Below are positions 21,432 to 28,596 of a stretch of DNA of 64,000 nucleotides, piece after piece (within the stretch, counting starts at the first letter, position 1; each line of letters opens with the position of its first letter). The notes beneath the pieces are model-generated. The model saw only the letters and a list, made by a program, of their open reading frames with translations, was not told the origin of the DNA and ran no database searches. The stretch is from contig NZ_JAIQXV010000005.1 of NCBI RefSeq assembly GCF_020166415.1, positions 124,001-188,000 on the forward strand, written 5' to 3'. The position numbers and the translations under genes are program-made. Origin of the DNA: Deinococcus multiflagellatus. GTDB lineage: Bacteria; Deinococcota; Deinococci; Deinococcales; Deinococcaceae.

Positions 21432-23075
21432 CTGACAGACCGTTTAAAGGCGGTGCGGGCCGCGTTTAAACGGCACTTCCCCGAGGTGCAGCTGCTCAGC
21501 GCCCTGGAAGAGTGCCTGGCCCTGGGCGACGCGGCCCTGGTGCGCGACCTGATGGCCAGCGCCAGCGCGCCCACCGCCGAGGACCTGCGGGTGCTGGGCA
21601 TTGCCCACCGGCTGCTGGGCGACGTCATTGCCTCGGAGCAGACGCTTGAGCGCGCCATTGCCCAGGGTGCGGCTGCCGCGCGCATTGATCTGGCCCGGAC
21701 CTACAGCCTGACCGAACGAAAAGAGGACGCCTGGCAAGAATTGCAGCTGCTGGACATCGCGGCGTTGCCGGCCCAGGACCAGGCCTACGCCTACCGCCTG
21801 CGCGCCGAACTGCGCAGCGATCTCGATTCCTTTGAGGCGGCCCTGCCCGACGCGCGGCTGGCCTGCCGCATTGCCAATGGCCTGCCGCAGCGCGCCGTGG
21901 TGCTGCCCTGGTGTCAGATCACCCTGGCTGTCACCTATGAGCAGTTGGGCGAGGATCACCGCGCGCTGCATCTGCTGGAGCAGCTGGGCGAGCTGCCGGT
22001 GTACGGTTACCCCTACCATCTGGTCAACAGCGCGCGGGTGCTGCTGCAACTGGGCCGCCTTGAAGACGCCCGGGCCCTGATCCTGTACCTGCGCACGCAG
22101 GTGCACACGGCCCAGGCCCGGCGCACGTGGCAGCGGCTGCAGGCCGATCTGCTGTGGCTTCAGGGCGACCTGAGCGCCGCCCTGGCCGTCAACCAGCAGG
22201 CCGCACAGGACGCGGAGCGCGACTTTAATGCGCTGCAGGCCGTCAAGGCGTACCTGCGCGTGGCGCTGCTCGCCGCGCACCTGGGCGCGCCAGACACGGC
22301 CCTGCGGGCGCTGGCCCGGGCCGAGGTGCTCGCCGGTTCCCGGGGGATGCGCTCACTGGTGCTGGGCTACGGCGCGTCGGTTCGGCTGCGCCTGGGGCAC
22401 CTGACGCCAGAAGCGGCCCTGCAGACCCTGCACGCCGCGCGCGACCAGCTGGCCCAGCGGGCCGAGCGGCCCGATGAACGCGACATGCAGCTGCATGCCT
22501 GCGAAGCGGCGCGTCACCTGGGCCCCGAGGCCCTGGCGCGCGAGCTGGAGCACCTGCGTGCCCTGATGCGTGCCGCCGGGCACCCCGCCATGCTGGCGCG
22601 CAGCTGGCACCTGCTGCCGGACCTGGCGGCCCAGCTGCGCCCAGGTGACCCCGCCCTGCTGGGGCCCGCCGTACAGCCCCCAGCGCTGCGCCTGCTGACC
22701 CTGAACCGGGCCGACCTGATGCGCGGCGACAGGGTGGTGCGCCTGGGGGTGCGGCGGGGTGTGGAGGTGCTGGCCTACCTGCTGCACTTTGGGCCGCGTT
22801 CCCTGGAACTGATTCTGCGGGATGTGTTTGGTGATCTGGACCGCACCAAAGGGCGCAATCAGTTTCACCAGTTGCGCCTCCGGCTGCGCGAGCTGGCCCC
22901 AGAGCTTAGCCTGGAGTACGGCGGCGGCCTGTACCACCTGCGGGGTCAGGAGGCCCTGTGGTGGGACGTCACCGGGACAGCGCAGCCGAACATGGCTCAT
23001 TTTCTCCCTGCGTGCGGCTCTGACTGGGCACAGGAACTGGCCCTGGCTGTTCCGGAGGCAGGGGGCGGGCACTGA
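21432..23075 (+). CDS. TPR-repeat transcriptional regulator with C-terminal winged-helix-like domain
   Basis: About 547 residues. Most of the protein (residues about 20-420) is helical tetratricopeptide-like repeats (LLGDVIASEQTLERAIAQG, LGRLEDARALILYLRTQ, LGAPDTALRALARAEVL). The last 120 residues (RLGVRRGVEVLAYLLHFGPRSLELILRDVFGDLDRTKGRNQFHQLRLRLRELAPE) look like the winged-helix of BTAD/SARP-type regulators placed at the C-terminus. The start is uncertain. A perfect AAGGAGG (21419-21425) points to a CTG at 21432, giving TDRLKAVRAAFKRHF; in-frame ATGs at 21321, 21342 and 21369 exist but overlap the divergent peptide gene and lack ribosome sites. Divergent position suggests it controls the peptide operon. 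Confidence 0.72.
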   Translation: MTDRLKAVRAAFKRHFPEVQLLSALEECLALGDAALVRDLMASASAPTAEDLRVLGIAHRLLGDVIASEQTLERAIAQGAAAARIDLARTYSLTERKEDAWQELQLLDIAALPAQDQAYAYRLRAELRSDLDSFEAALPDARLACRIANGLPQRAVVLPWCQITLAVTYEQLGEDHRALHLLEQLGELPVYGYPYHLVNSARVLLQLGRLEDARALILYLRTQVHTAQARRTWQRLQADLLWLQGDLSAALAVNQQAAQDAERDFNALQAVKAYLRVALLAAHLGAPDTALRALARAEVLAGSRGMRSLVLGYGASVRLRLGHLTPEAALQTLHAARDQLAQRAERPDERDMQLHACEAARHLGPEALARELEHLRALMRAAGHPAMLARSWHLLPDLAAQLRPGDPALLGPAVQPPALRLLTLNRADLMRGDRVVRLGVRRGVEVLAYLLHFGPRSLELILRDVFGDLDRTKGRNQFHQLRLRLRELAPELSLEYGGGLYHLRGQEALWWDVTGTAQPNMAHFLPACGSDWAQELALAVPEAGGGH

Positions 23076-23109
23076 CGGGGACGCGGCCAGGCGCCCGCCC
23101 ATTGCGCCC

Positions 23110-23673
23110 TCACAGCCGGGCGAGGGCCCCGGCCAGATTCGCCCGTGCCTGTTCTTCCAACCCCGCGAATTCCGGGGTGGTGTAGATGCGACTGCGGTTC
23201 AGGAACCCCTGCAGCACCTTGCGCCGCCCCATGCGGTACAGCGGCCCGGGCACATGGCGGTACTCCTGGCGAATGGCCGCGTCATAGGCGGCGAATTTGG
23301 CCGGGCTGGCGCCCAGAATGCCCAGATCGGCGTCTACCAGCAGGGCCTCCTCGCGCGTGGCCGGCAAGGCCCGGTGCTGGGTGGCCAGAATGAGGGCGCG
23401 CACCTGGGCCACCAGATCAGTAGGCGCGCCCTGACCGGCCAACCACGCCCCAAAGACCTCCGCGCTGCGGGCCTCGTTGTCCCTCGCGCGCGGGTCATAG
23501 ATCAGGTCGTGCCCCCAGACCGCCAGCGCCAGGGCAGGGGAGAGCACGCCCCGCGAACCCAGGGCGCCCAGCACCGCCTCCACATGGGCGGCGTTGTGGT
23601 AGGCGCGGTGGGCTTCAGCATAAAAGGGCCGGGCGTAAGCTTCGGCAGCGCCGAGCAGGGCGTCGGGGTTCAC
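23110..23673 (-). CDS. HD-domain metal-dependent phosphohydrolase family protein
   Basis: 187 residues from GTG 23673, with AGGAGG five bases upstream. The HD signature is visible: AHRAYHNAAHVEAVL, then AVWGHDLIYDP and later LLVDADLGILG, matching the small COG4339-type predicted HD hydrolases. Substrate unknown; related enzymes act on nucleotides or nucleotide-like signals. It converges with the TPR regulator, whose stop lies 34 bases away, and follows the ROK kinase on the same strand by 19 bases, so the two may be co-transcribed. Confidence 0.82.
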   Translation of the reverse strand: MNPDALLGAAEAYARPFYAEAHRAYHNAAHVEAVLGALGSRGVLSPALALAVWGHDLIYDPRARDNEARSAEVFGAWLAGQGAPTDLVAQVRALILATQHRALPATREEALLVDADLGILGASPAKFAAYDAAIRQEYRHVPGPLYRMGRRKVLQGFLNRSRIYTTPEFAGLEEQARANLAGALARL

Positions 23674-23692
23674 GGGGCCTCCTGGCAGGCGC

Positions 23693-24601
23693 TTACCCGT
23701 GCCGCGCCGCCAGGGCCGCGCCGATCACACCGGCATTGCCGCCCAGTTGCGCGCGGCGGATGGTGACCGGCGCAAAGCCCTGGGCGTACTCATCCGCGGC
23801 GGCCTGCACGCCGTGGAAGAAGTAGTCGCCCACGCTGGCCACGCCGCCCCCCAGCACAAACACTTCGGGGTCCAGAATCTTCTGCAGGTCGGCCAGGGCC
23901 ATGCCGATGTGCCGCAGCGCCTGGGCCACCACGCGCCGGGCGCCAGGGTGGCCCTGCTGGGCCAGGGCAAAGGCCTCGGCGGTGGTGACCTCGCGGTTCA
24001 GGGCGTAACTGGCGTCGCGGGCGATGGCGGTGCCGCTGGCCACCGCTTCCAGCGCGCCGTCCAGCCCGGTGCCGCTCACCGGGCCGCCGGGCAGCGCGGT
24101 CACGTGGCCGATCTCGCCCGCAATACCGTGCCGCCCGCGCCAGATGCGACCGTTCAGCACGATGCCCGACCCAATACCGGTGCTGACCGTCACGTAGATG
24201 CTGCTCTCGGCGCCCCGGGCGGCGCCCAGGTGGGCCTCGGCCAGGGCGGCGGCCTTGGCGTCGTTTTCCAGCACCACGCGCTGGCCCAGGCGGTCACGCA
24301 GGCCGTCCACCAGCGGCACATCGGTAAAGCCGTAGATGTTCGGCGCGAACTTCACGCGGGTGCGGTCGGCGTTCAGGGGGCCGGGAATGCCCACGCCGAT
24401 CAGGCGGGCTTCGGGGTGGTGTTCCTGCAGGCGCTGAACCTCGCCGGCAATGGCGTCCAGCACGGCCTTCCAGCCGGTTTCGGGGGTGGGCACCACATGG
24501 GGGTCATGCAGCTCGTCGCCGCGCAGCACGCCGCTGGCGATCTTGGTGCCGCCGACATCAATACCAATGCTGATCTGCTCTGGGGAGAACGGTGAACTCA
24601 T
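23693..24601 (-). CDS. ROK family sugar kinase (glucokinase-like)
   Basis: 302 residues. The ATP-binding phosphate-1 motif IGIDVGGTKIASGVL is at residues 12-26. GIGIPGPLN, the catalytic-Asp motif VVLENDAKAAALAEAHLGAARG, STGIGSGIVLNGRIWRG and GEIGHVT follow in family order. The usual zinc motif CxCGxxGCxE is absent: the matching stretch reads PVSGTGLDGALEAVASGTA, so three Cys are lost while the His of GEIGH remains. Kinase activity on glucose or a related sugar is likely. A LacI-operator-like AAGCGCTT core lies about 90 bases upstream. Confidence 0.88.
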   Translation of the reverse strand: MSSPFSPEQISIGIDVGGTKIASGVLRGDELHDPHVVPTPETGWKAVLDAIAGEVQRLQEHHPEARLIGVGIPGPLNADRTRVKFAPNIYGFTDVPLVDGLRDRLGQRVVLENDAKAAALAEAHLGAARGAESSIYVTVSTGIGSGIVLNGRIWRGRHGIAGEIGHVTALPGGPVSGTGLDGALEAVASGTAIARDASYALNREVTTAEAFALAQQGHPGARRVVAQALRHIGMALADLQKILDPEVFVLGGGVASVGDYFFHGVQAAADEYAQGFAPVTIRRAQLGGNAGVIGAALAARHG

Positions 24602-24680
24602 GGAGGCTCCGGGCTGGGGAGAAGCGCCGCGTGGCGCGGCGAACAGGCGGGAAGGGGGCAGGCGAAAAAAACTTCTCCGA

Positions 24681-24702
24681 ACTTTAGCTGAAGCGCTTTC
24701 CG
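24681..24702 (-). promoter_or_regulatory. possible promoter and LacI-type operator of the ROK kinase gene
   Basis: On the minus strand GGAAAGCGCTTCAGC contains the AAGCGCTT palindrome (24691-24698) typical of LacI/catabolite-repressor operators, immediately followed by TAAAGT (24686-24681), a plausible -10. Sugar-responsive control of the kinase is therefore possible; no regulator gene is adjacent. Confidence 0.35.
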
Positions 24703-24773
24703 GGCGCTCAGGGCTCCTCTGGATAGGGGCGGGGGAGCCCAGGTGGCGGCCGGGGGACCAGCGGAGTGCTGGC

Positions 24774-25058
24774 CTAGCCCTCGTCGGCGCCGTCGCCCTC
24801 GTCGTTCAGGCCCAGCAGGACCAGGGCTTCAGGGAGCTGCACCTCGGGCACGTACAGGCCCACATCGCCCATGTAGCCGCCGGTTTCGATTTCAATGACC
24901 GGGCTGCCCATGGACCACTGAAACGGGGTGCGCACCACACTCACCACCCCGCCGGCGGACAGGGTGCGCCGCCAGCCCTCGGCCAGCAGGCGGGGCAGGG
25001 TGTCCAGGCGCACCCAGGGGTCGCCCTGGTACAACACCCGGTCTTCAAAATGGGTCAT
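24774..25058 (-). CDS. conserved hypothetical protein
   Basis: 94 residues, soluble, acidic tail (LNDEGDGADEG). No family recognised. It reads FEDRVLYQGDPWVRLDTLPRLLAEGWRRTLSAGGVVSVV, then EIETGGYMGDVGLYVPE, suggesting a small alpha/beta domain. The ATG overlaps the stop of the thioesterase gene (ATGA), so it is the second gene of that transcript. Confidence 0.6.
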   Translation of the reverse strand: MTHFEDRVLYQGDPWVRLDTLPRLLAEGWRRTLSAGGVVSVVRTPFQWSMGSPVIEIETGGYMGDVGLYVPEVQLPEALVLLGLNDEGDGADEG

Positions 25059-25501
25059 GCCCGGACCAGCCAGGGGGCAACCTGGGCTTTCAGGTCCTCG
25101 GGCAGCGGTTCGGGGCGGCCCTGGTCGTCCACCCGCACCACCACGGAGCGCGAAAAGGCGCAGGGCACGCCATCGGCCAGAATGCGCGACACGCTGGTCC
25201 AGCTGGTGCGGCCGGTGCGCTCCACCAGCGTCTCGATCAGCACCTGCTGCCCGGGGCGGATGTCGCGCACGTAGTCCAGTTCCAGCCGTGCCAGCACCGA
25301 GCGCCCAGCCAGTTCAATGCCCAACTCGGCGGCCAGGGCGAGGCGGGCCACCTCCAGAAACTCGGCGTAGCGGGCGTTGTTCACGTGGCCCATGGCGTCC
25401 AGATCGCCGTACCGCAGCTGAATCTGGGTGCGGTGGGCGTCTTGCCAGTTCAGCGCGGGCACGCGCGGCGAGGCAGCGCCCTGTTCAGTGTTCCCCATCA
25501 T
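25055..25501 (-). CDS. acyl-CoA thioesterase, 4HBT hotdog family
   Basis: 148 residues from ATG 25501 (the next codon, 25498, is also ATG). TACACT stands seven bases before 25501, which favours that start as leaderless. The hotdog-fold signature is clear: QLRYGDLDAMGHVNNARYAEFLEVAR near residues 30-55, in which the Asp of YGDLD is the expected catalytic residue, then RSVLARLELDYVRDIRPGQQVLIET. The family hydrolyses acyl-CoA thioesters in the cytoplasm, as YbgC or FcbC do. Substrate is unknown. Confidence 0.88.
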   Translation of the reverse strand: MMGNTEQGAASPRVPALNWQDAHRTQIQLRYGDLDAMGHVNNARYAEFLEVARLALAAELGIELAGRSVLARLELDYVRDIRPGQQVLIETLVERTGRTSWTSVSRILADGVPCAFSRSVVVRVDDQGRPEPLPEDLKAQVAPWLVRA

Positions 25502-25600
25502 GCGGCCCAGTGTACCGGTGGGCGCACCGGCTGTTTGGACCGCTGGGCGCCACGCTTCCAGGCTCATGCAGCCCAGGCCCCATGCACTATTCTGCCGGGC

Positions 25601-25981
25601 GTGACCGACGCGCCCCCACCCCCGCGCCCGGCGCGGCGCGCCTGGTGGCGGCGCGTGCAGCGCCTGCCCCTGAGCATGATGGTGGCCAGTGTGCTTGCGG
25701 CCCTGGGCATCGTGCAAATGAGCTTTCAACTGGGGCACATGGTGTACCGCAGCGTGACGTGGTCGGCCGAAACCCGCCAGACCCTGGCGCGCGTCGCGGC
25801 GCTGGAACAGGACCGGCAGGTGCTGCAAGACGCCATCCGCGCCGCCAACGATCCGGCGTACTTAGAACAGCTGGCCCGCTGCGAGGGCTACGTGGGCAAG
25901 ACCGAAAAAGTCATTGTGTCCAGTACCGCCCCGCCCCCCCGCTTCCCCGGCGACAACTGCAAGGCGCTGCGGGTGCCGTAA
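25601..25981 (+). CDS. small membrane coiled-coil protein resembling FtsB/DivIC septum initiators
   Basis: 126 residues from GTG 25601, with TATTCT seven bases upstream. A Pro/Arg-rich cytoplasmic start is followed by one membrane helix (SMMVASVLAALGIVQMSFQLG, about residues 24-44), a short coiled coil (AETRQTLARVAALEQDRQVLQDAI) and then NDPAYLEQLARCEGYVGKTEKVIV, which matches the order helix, coiled coil, IEexAReLgyvkpgE of the FtsB/DivIC family. The tail is Pro-rich. If correct, it would work in the FtsQ-FtsL-FtsB-like divisome complex; similarity is pattern-based and no cell-division genes are next to it. Confidence 0.55.
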   Translation: MTDAPPPPRPARRAWWRRVQRLPLSMMVASVLAALGIVQMSFQLGHMVYRSVTWSAETRQTLARVAALEQDRQVLQDAIRAANDPAYLEQLARCEGYVGKTEKVIVSSTAPPPRFPGDNCKALRVP

Positions 25982-25990
25982 AGGGGTTTT

Positions 25991-26332
25991 GGGCCATGAG
26001 CCATGGGCTTTGAGCGCTGGGGGGAGGTGGGGCCGTTCTTCCCCGGCGCCGGCAGAGCCACACGGGCGCACCTGACAATGGTGCGGACACTTTCAGCAGT
26101 CCACAAAGGACAGCCTGACCAACACGCTGTTTCTCTCCTCCCCCTCGTGGGGGACTCGTAGAGCTGCGCAGCAGAGGTCGGGAGTGGGGCGTGCCAGACG
26201 ACCTTTCTTCCATGGACCACTCGCCACGCTTGCACACTGTCCGCACCATTGACCTGCCCTGAAAGCGCGGAGGACCGGGCCACCCTCCCCGGTCCTCCCT
26301 CATGGCTCATGGCCCACAGCTCATGGCTTACG
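25991..26332. repeat. GGCCATGAGC-word dyad flanking a MITE-like element
   Basis: GGGCCATGAGCCATGGGC (25991-26008) is complementary in 16 of 18 positions to 26298-26315, and further TCATGGC words follow to 26332. The arms lie at the 3' ends of convergent genes (stops at 25981 and 26339). The dispersed element at 26076-26251 sits between the arms, as if inserted into the loop. No coding frame is seen in this 357-base gap. Confidence 0.65.
26076..26251 (-). mobile_element. MITE-like dispersed element, copy B
   Basis: 176 bases, inverted relative to copy A at 16585-16773. The ends are perfect 14-bp inverted repeats: CAATGGTGCGGACA (26076-26089) and TGTCCGCACCATTG (26238-26251). ACCTG occurs just outside on both sides (26070-26074 and 26252-26256), a possible 5-bp target duplication. 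The interior has the same GCTGCGCAGC and CCCCCTCGTGGGGG hairpin words as copy A. It is non-coding, so movement would need a transposase from elsewhere. Confidence 0.8.
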
Positions 26333-26338
26333 GCCTCC

Positions 26339-27643
26339 TCAATTCACGCGGTCCAGAATCAGCGGCTCGGCTTCGGGGGCGGCCTCGCTGATCTCCAGGC
26401 CGGCGCTCAGCAACTGCTGGGCGGTGTCCAGGCCGCGCCCGTCTCGGTGGTAGATGCGCAGCACGGCCTCGCCCGCCGCCACCGCCTCGCCGGGTTTTTT
26501 CAGCAGTTCCACACCCACGCCGTGGTCAATGGCCTCACCCTTGCGCTCGCGGCCGCCGCCCAGGGCCAGCACCGCGCGGCCCACGCCCAGGGCGTCCACC
26601 CGGGCCACGAAGCCGGCTGTGGGGGCGGTCACGTCCGCGCGGCCAGGGGCCACGTCGAACTTCGCCGGGTCGTCCACATAGCTGGCGTCGCCGCCCTGCG
26701 CGGCCACGAAGGCACGGAACCGCTCAAGCGCGCTGCCGTCCTGCAGGGTCTGGCGGGCGCGGGCTTCGGCCTGGGCCTCATCCTCGCCGTGGGCGGCCAG
26801 GGCTTCCACCGCCAGGGCCACACACAGTTCGGTGAGGTCGTGGGGCCCCTGGCCGCGCAGGGTGTCCAGGGCTTCTTGCACTTCCAGGCTGTTGCCCGCC
26901 ATGTGGCCCAGGGGCGTGTCCATGTCGGTGAGGACCGCGCGCACCTGCCGCCCGGCGCGGGTGCCAATGTCCACCATGGCGCGCGCCAGCCCCCGGCCGT
27001 CGTCCAGTGTGCGCATGAACGCCCCGGCGCCCACCTTCACGTCCAGCACCACCGTGTGCGCCCCGGAGGCCAGCTTCTTGCTCATGATGGAGCTGGCAAT
27101 GAGGGGCAGGCAGTCCACGGTGGCGGTCACGTCGCGCAGGGCGTACAGCTTGCCGTCGGCGGGGGCGAGGTCCTTGCTCTGGCCCACCAGGGCGAGACCA
27201 ATCTCGCGCGCCTGGCGCAGGAAGGGCTCTTCTTCCAGCTCGGGGCTCCAGCCGGGAATGCTTTCCAGCTTGTCAATGGTGCCGCCGGTGTGGGCCAAGC
27301 CGCGCCCGCTCATCTTGGCCACGGTCAGGCCCAGGGCGGCCAGCATGGGGGTCAGGATCAGGCTGGTCTTGTCGCCCACGCCGCCGGTGGAGTGCTTGTC
27401 CACCGTGCGTTCCAGCGTGCCCAGGTTCATCAGGTCGCCGCTCTCGGCCATCACCATCGTCAGGTCGGCGGTTTCCTGTTCGGCCATGCCGCGCAGAAAC
27501 ACGGCCATCAGCCACGCGCTCATCTGGTAGTCGGGCACCTCGCCCCGGGTGTAGCCCAGGACCAGCTGTTCCAGTTCGGCGCGCGTGTGCGTCTGGCCGT
27601 CGCGCTTCTTGCGAATGAGGTCGGGGATGTTGTGTGCGGTCAT
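26339..27643 (-). CDS. deoA: thymidine/pyrimidine-nucleoside phosphorylase
   Basis: 434 residues. It catalyses phosphorolysis of thymidine or uridine to the base plus (deoxy)ribose-1-phosphate. Family signatures: N-terminal helical domain [26 protein letters not shown], phosphate/nucleoside site [37 protein letters not shown], the [11 protein letters not shown] motif and IMSKKLASG; the C-terminal lid domain has [15 protein letters not shown]. Length is exactly the family norm. TAAACT five bases before the ATG suggests a leaderless start. Whether thymidine or uridine is preferred cannot be told by eye, so the symbol is provisional. Confidence 0.92.
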   Translation of the reverse strand: MTAHNIPDLIRKKRDGQTHTRAELEQLVLGYTRGEVPDYQMSAWLMAVFLRGMAEQETADLTMVMAESGDLMNLGTLERTVDKHSTGGVGDKTSLILTPMLAALGLTVAKMSGRGLAHTGGTIDKLESIPGWSPELEEEPFLRQAREIGLALVGQSKDLAPADGKLYALRDVTATVDCLPLIASSIMSKKLASGAHTVVLDVKVGAGAFMRTLDDGRGLARAMVDIGTRAGRQVRAVLTDMDTPLGHMAGNSLEVQEALDTLRGQGPHDLTELCVALAVEALAAHGEDEAQAEARARQTLQDGSALERFRAFVAAQGGDASYVDDPAKFDVAPGRADVTAPTAGFVARVDALGVGRAVLALGGGRERKGEAIDHGVGVELLKKPGEAVAAGEAVLRIYHRDGRGLDTAQQLLSAGLEISEAAPEAEPLILDRVN

Positions 27644-27712
27644 AGCGCAGTTTACGTCCAGGGGACGGAAAGGGGGCCGGGGTCGGCTTCAGGGGGCAGA
27701 CGAAGCGTCAAG

Positions 27713-28144
27713 TTATGGATCAGCGTAAAGGTCAATGTCCAGTGCCGCACCAATGGCGCCCAGGCGGGCCATTTGCTGGCCATTCAGGTGAAGAGCTGGG
27801 CTAGAGGTGGTCGCAGGGTCCCATTTCGCCACCACAACCAGTTCCAGATTCAGCCCCAGGTCGGTCACGGCCTGCCCCAGCACGTTGAGTTGCCCCTCTG
27901 TTTCGGCCAGCACTTCTTCGACCAGCGGCTCCAGATAAAATGCTGGCTGTTCTGGCAGGCCAAAGGCCCAATGGTCGCAGACGGGCACCGTGCGGCCAGC
28001 AAAGCGGGGGTCCACGGCGCTACGTTCGCCCCGCCGCCACGACCGGGTCGGCGTCAGGCCCACGCGCACCGTGAATTCATCTGGGTCAAAGTCGCCCATC
28101 ACCGACAGATAGACGTGCATCAGTGGCGTGGGTTCTGCGGTCAT
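27713..28144 (-). CDS. DUF4279 domain-containing protein
   Basis: 143 residues from ATG 28144, overlapping the stop of the iron-sulfur gene (ATGA). The text HVYLSVMGDFDPDEFTVRVGLTPTRSWRRGE, then CDHWAFGLPE and LEPLVEEVLAETE is the DUF4279 pattern. Family members are often small proteins of unknown role, some next to contact-dependent toxin genes as candidate immunity proteins, but nothing here supports that use. It is likely co-transcribed with the CDGSH protein. Confidence 0.75.
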   Translation of the reverse strand: MTAEPTPLMHVYLSVMGDFDPDEFTVRVGLTPTRSWRRGERSAVDPRFAGRTVPVCDHWAFGLPEQPAFYLEPLVEEVLAETEGQLNVLGQAVTDLGLNLELVVVAKWDPATTSSPALHLNGQQMARLGAIGAALDIDLYADP

Positions 28145-28596
28145 CCCTCTCCACTGGTCCAGCCCACCTTCGCGTGGGTGCCGTCGCAGTAGGGCTTGTT
28201 CTCGCTCTGGCCGCAGCGGCACAGCGCCGCGCGCACGTCGCGCACCTCGCCGCCGGGGGTGTGGAGGGTCAGGTTGCCGCGAAGCACCAGGGGGCCGTCG
28301 GGCAACGGGGTAATGGTGGTGGGCTGCTGGGGCGCCTCGGGGCTTTCGCCGTCCAGAGCGTAGTGCAGCGCGCCAGTGGGGCAGGTGCGGACCACGGCGG
28401 CGATGGCCTGGGGGTCGGCGTTCTTCACCTGAATCCAGGGCCGCTCTTGGGGCCGGAACACCTCGGGCAGGCCGCGCACGCAGTTGGCCACATGCACGCA
28501 GCGCTGGGCGTCGTAGTAGACGGTGACGCCGTGGCCCGGATACGCCTTGCCCTGGGCCAGATCGGCGGTGGTGGGAAGCGGGCCGTCGGGGGTCAT
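28141..28596 (-). CDS. fused divergent 4Fe-4S and CDGSH iron-sulfur protein
   Basis: 151 residues. The first half holds a divergent one-cluster ferredoxin domain ([16 protein letters not shown] ... [12 protein letters not shown], as in YjdI/Fer4_19). The second half holds a CDGSH motif, [16 protein letters not shown], which binds a 2Fe-2S cluster with three Cys and one His. Such fusions are known; an electron-transfer or cluster-delivery role is likely. TACACT five bases before the ATG lies inside the last codons of hsdR, and the ATG overlaps the hsdR stop, so the gene may have its own leaderless transcript. Confidence 0.85.
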   Translation of the reverse strand: MTPDGPLPTTADLAQGKAYPGHGVTVYYDAQRCVHVANCVRGLPEVFRPQERPWIQVKNADPQAIAAVVRTCPTGALHYALDGESPEAPQQPTTITPLPDGPLVLRGNLTLHTPGGEVRDVRAALCRCGQSENKPYCDGTHAKVGWTSGEG

